Source: Sellimonas caecigallum (lineage in GTDB: Bacteria; Bacillota; Clostridia; Lachnospirales; Lachnospiraceae). From it: a DNA stretch of 64,000 nucleotides. The position numbers and the translations under genes were made by a program. Positions within the stretch are counted from its first letter, which is position 1. Each line of letters starts with the position of its first letter. Shown piece by piece: positions 63,346-64,000 of the stretch. The stretch is from NCBI RefSeq assembly GCF_019754295.1, contig NZ_VIRV01000006.1, forward strand, positions 62,001 to 126,000. Direction: 5' to 3'. The notes under the pieces were generated by a model, which worked only from the letters and a program-made list of their open reading frames with translations, had not been told where the DNA came from and searched no databases.

Positions 63346-64000
63346 TTATATATTGAGAAGTCCCACCGAGACCAACACGACGGCATATACTGCCCACTGT
63401 CGTTTTGTAAGCCGCTCGTCAAATACAAACACACCCACCACTCCGATGATGACCATAGCTGCAATACTGTACATTGGATAGGCTATAAATGCAGGAATAT
63501 CTGCCAAAGCGTCCAACAAAAAACGGGCTGAAAAATAGTTTGGGATCCCGATAAGACACCCGTAAATCACATCTGACTTTCCGATTTTCTCTTTTTTTTG
63601 AATCACAAGCACTCCGCACACAAGGCCGGATATTAAAAAAGACAGAACCAAATATAAATCGCTGAGCTCCGCTTTTCCGTATGTATCGTAAAATTTGGCC
63701 ATGGAATCGCCAACCCCGCCTCCAAGCAACAGGAGCAAAAGTCCTCCCACAGACTCTCCGCCAACGCGTCTGCGTCTTTTCTCTTTTGTCTGTGGTATTT
63801 TCTCCAGGTTGAGAAACAGGATTACCGCCACAGAGAGAAAGATCCCGATATACTGTGTGACACCTGGCTGCTCTCCAAACCACAGTACTCCAATAGCCGT
63901 CGGGACAATGACCCCAAGTTTCATAAACGTGGAAGACAAGATAACTCCGTTTTTCTCTATATTCCACTGTAAAAGAAGAAACGCTGCAACATAAAGAATT
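63346..64000 (-). CDS. EamA/DMT-family transporter (5' part cut by window edge)
   Basis: The C-terminal 218 codons of a ten-helix drug/metabolite transporter. The visible segments contain the EamA pattern FMKLGVIVPTAIGVLWFGE and the second repeat IAAMVIIGVVGVFVFDERLT. The reading frame is open to the window edge, so the true start lies outside. The substrate is not known. The gene ends 52 nt before the flavoprotein. Confidence 0.85.
   Translation of the reverse strand, partial: ILYVAAFLLLQWNIEKNGVILSSTFMKLGVIVPTAIGVLWFGEQPGVTQYIGIFLSVAVILFLNLEKIPQTKEKRRRRVGGESVGGLLLLLLGGGVGDSMAKFYDTYGKAELSDLYLVLSFLISGLVCGVLVIQKKEKIGKSDVIYGCLIGIPNYFSARFLLDALADIPAFIAYPMYSIAAMVIIGVVGVFVFDERLTKRQWAVYAVVLVSVGLLNI

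Overview
The window reads as a chromosomal segment of an anaerobic Firmicute of class Clostridia, most likely a gut Lachnospiraceae. Support comes from a CIRCE-controlled hrcA-grpE-dnaK-dnaJ operon, a sporulation-type SigH, Gram-positive LexA boxes, strong SigA promoters, a two-gene SufC-SufB iron-sulfur system, and protein families typical of that group (TIGR03915/TIGR03916, TIGR01906, DUF6512-like, 790-residue iron-sulfur helicase). The genus is not decided. Nearly all genes lie on the minus strand. I see no phage, insertion sequence, CRISPR array or rRNA.

Layout, left to right. 1-8 kb: truncated ABC-F ATPase, divergent sirtuin, His-less HPr-like protein, MocR regulator, glutaminyl-tRNA synthetase, small membrane protein, then on the plus strand a zinc alcohol dehydrogenase, tRNA-Thr and a small membrane protein. 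8-12 kb: MarR regulator plus a heterodimeric ABC multidrug exporter. 12-18 kb: a complete ribose operon (rbsK-D-A-C-B) with its LacI-type regulator and three copies of a palindromic operator. 18-21 kb: a large secreted M64 metallopeptidase with an internal degenerate second copy of its peptidase domain. 21-27 kb: housekeeping run (membrane protein, ispF, GNAT, cysS, mrnC, rlmB, sigH). 27-29 kb: ABC exporter. 29-34.5 kb: an NRPS-like set of discrete parts (AMP ligase, carrier protein, condensation-like protein, alpha/beta hydrolase, SCP2 protein) divergent from a TetR regulator. 34.5-35 kb: a duplicated tRNA-Met/tRNA-Val pair. 35-43 kb: gdhA, MarR-MATE efflux pair, purL, TIGR01906 membrane protein. 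43-49 kb: LysR regulator, a nuclease-fused iron-sulfur helicase, a second HPr-like protein, and a probably SOS-controlled radical SAM/TIGR03915 pair. 49-57 kb: free methionine sulfoxide reductase, Mrp carrier, RidA, iron alcohol dehydrogenase, MntR/DtxR regulator, SufC-SufB, and a metal P-type ATPase with a separate HMA protein. 57-64 kb: heat-shock operon, small alarmone synthetase, flavoprotein and a truncated EamA transporter.

The best candidate for an undescribed system is the TetR-controlled NRPS-like cluster at 29.1-34.5 kb. Its genes overlap or lie close together, they supply discrete activation, carrier and condensation functions, and two copies of one palindrome sit on its promoter. 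Other leads are two HPr-like proteins that lost the catalytic His but kept the regulatory Ser, the pseudo-duplicated M64 peptidase, a probable LexA-controlled radical SAM DNA-repair pair, and a SufC-SufB operon whose promoter overlaps a 15-bp perfect inverted repeat.
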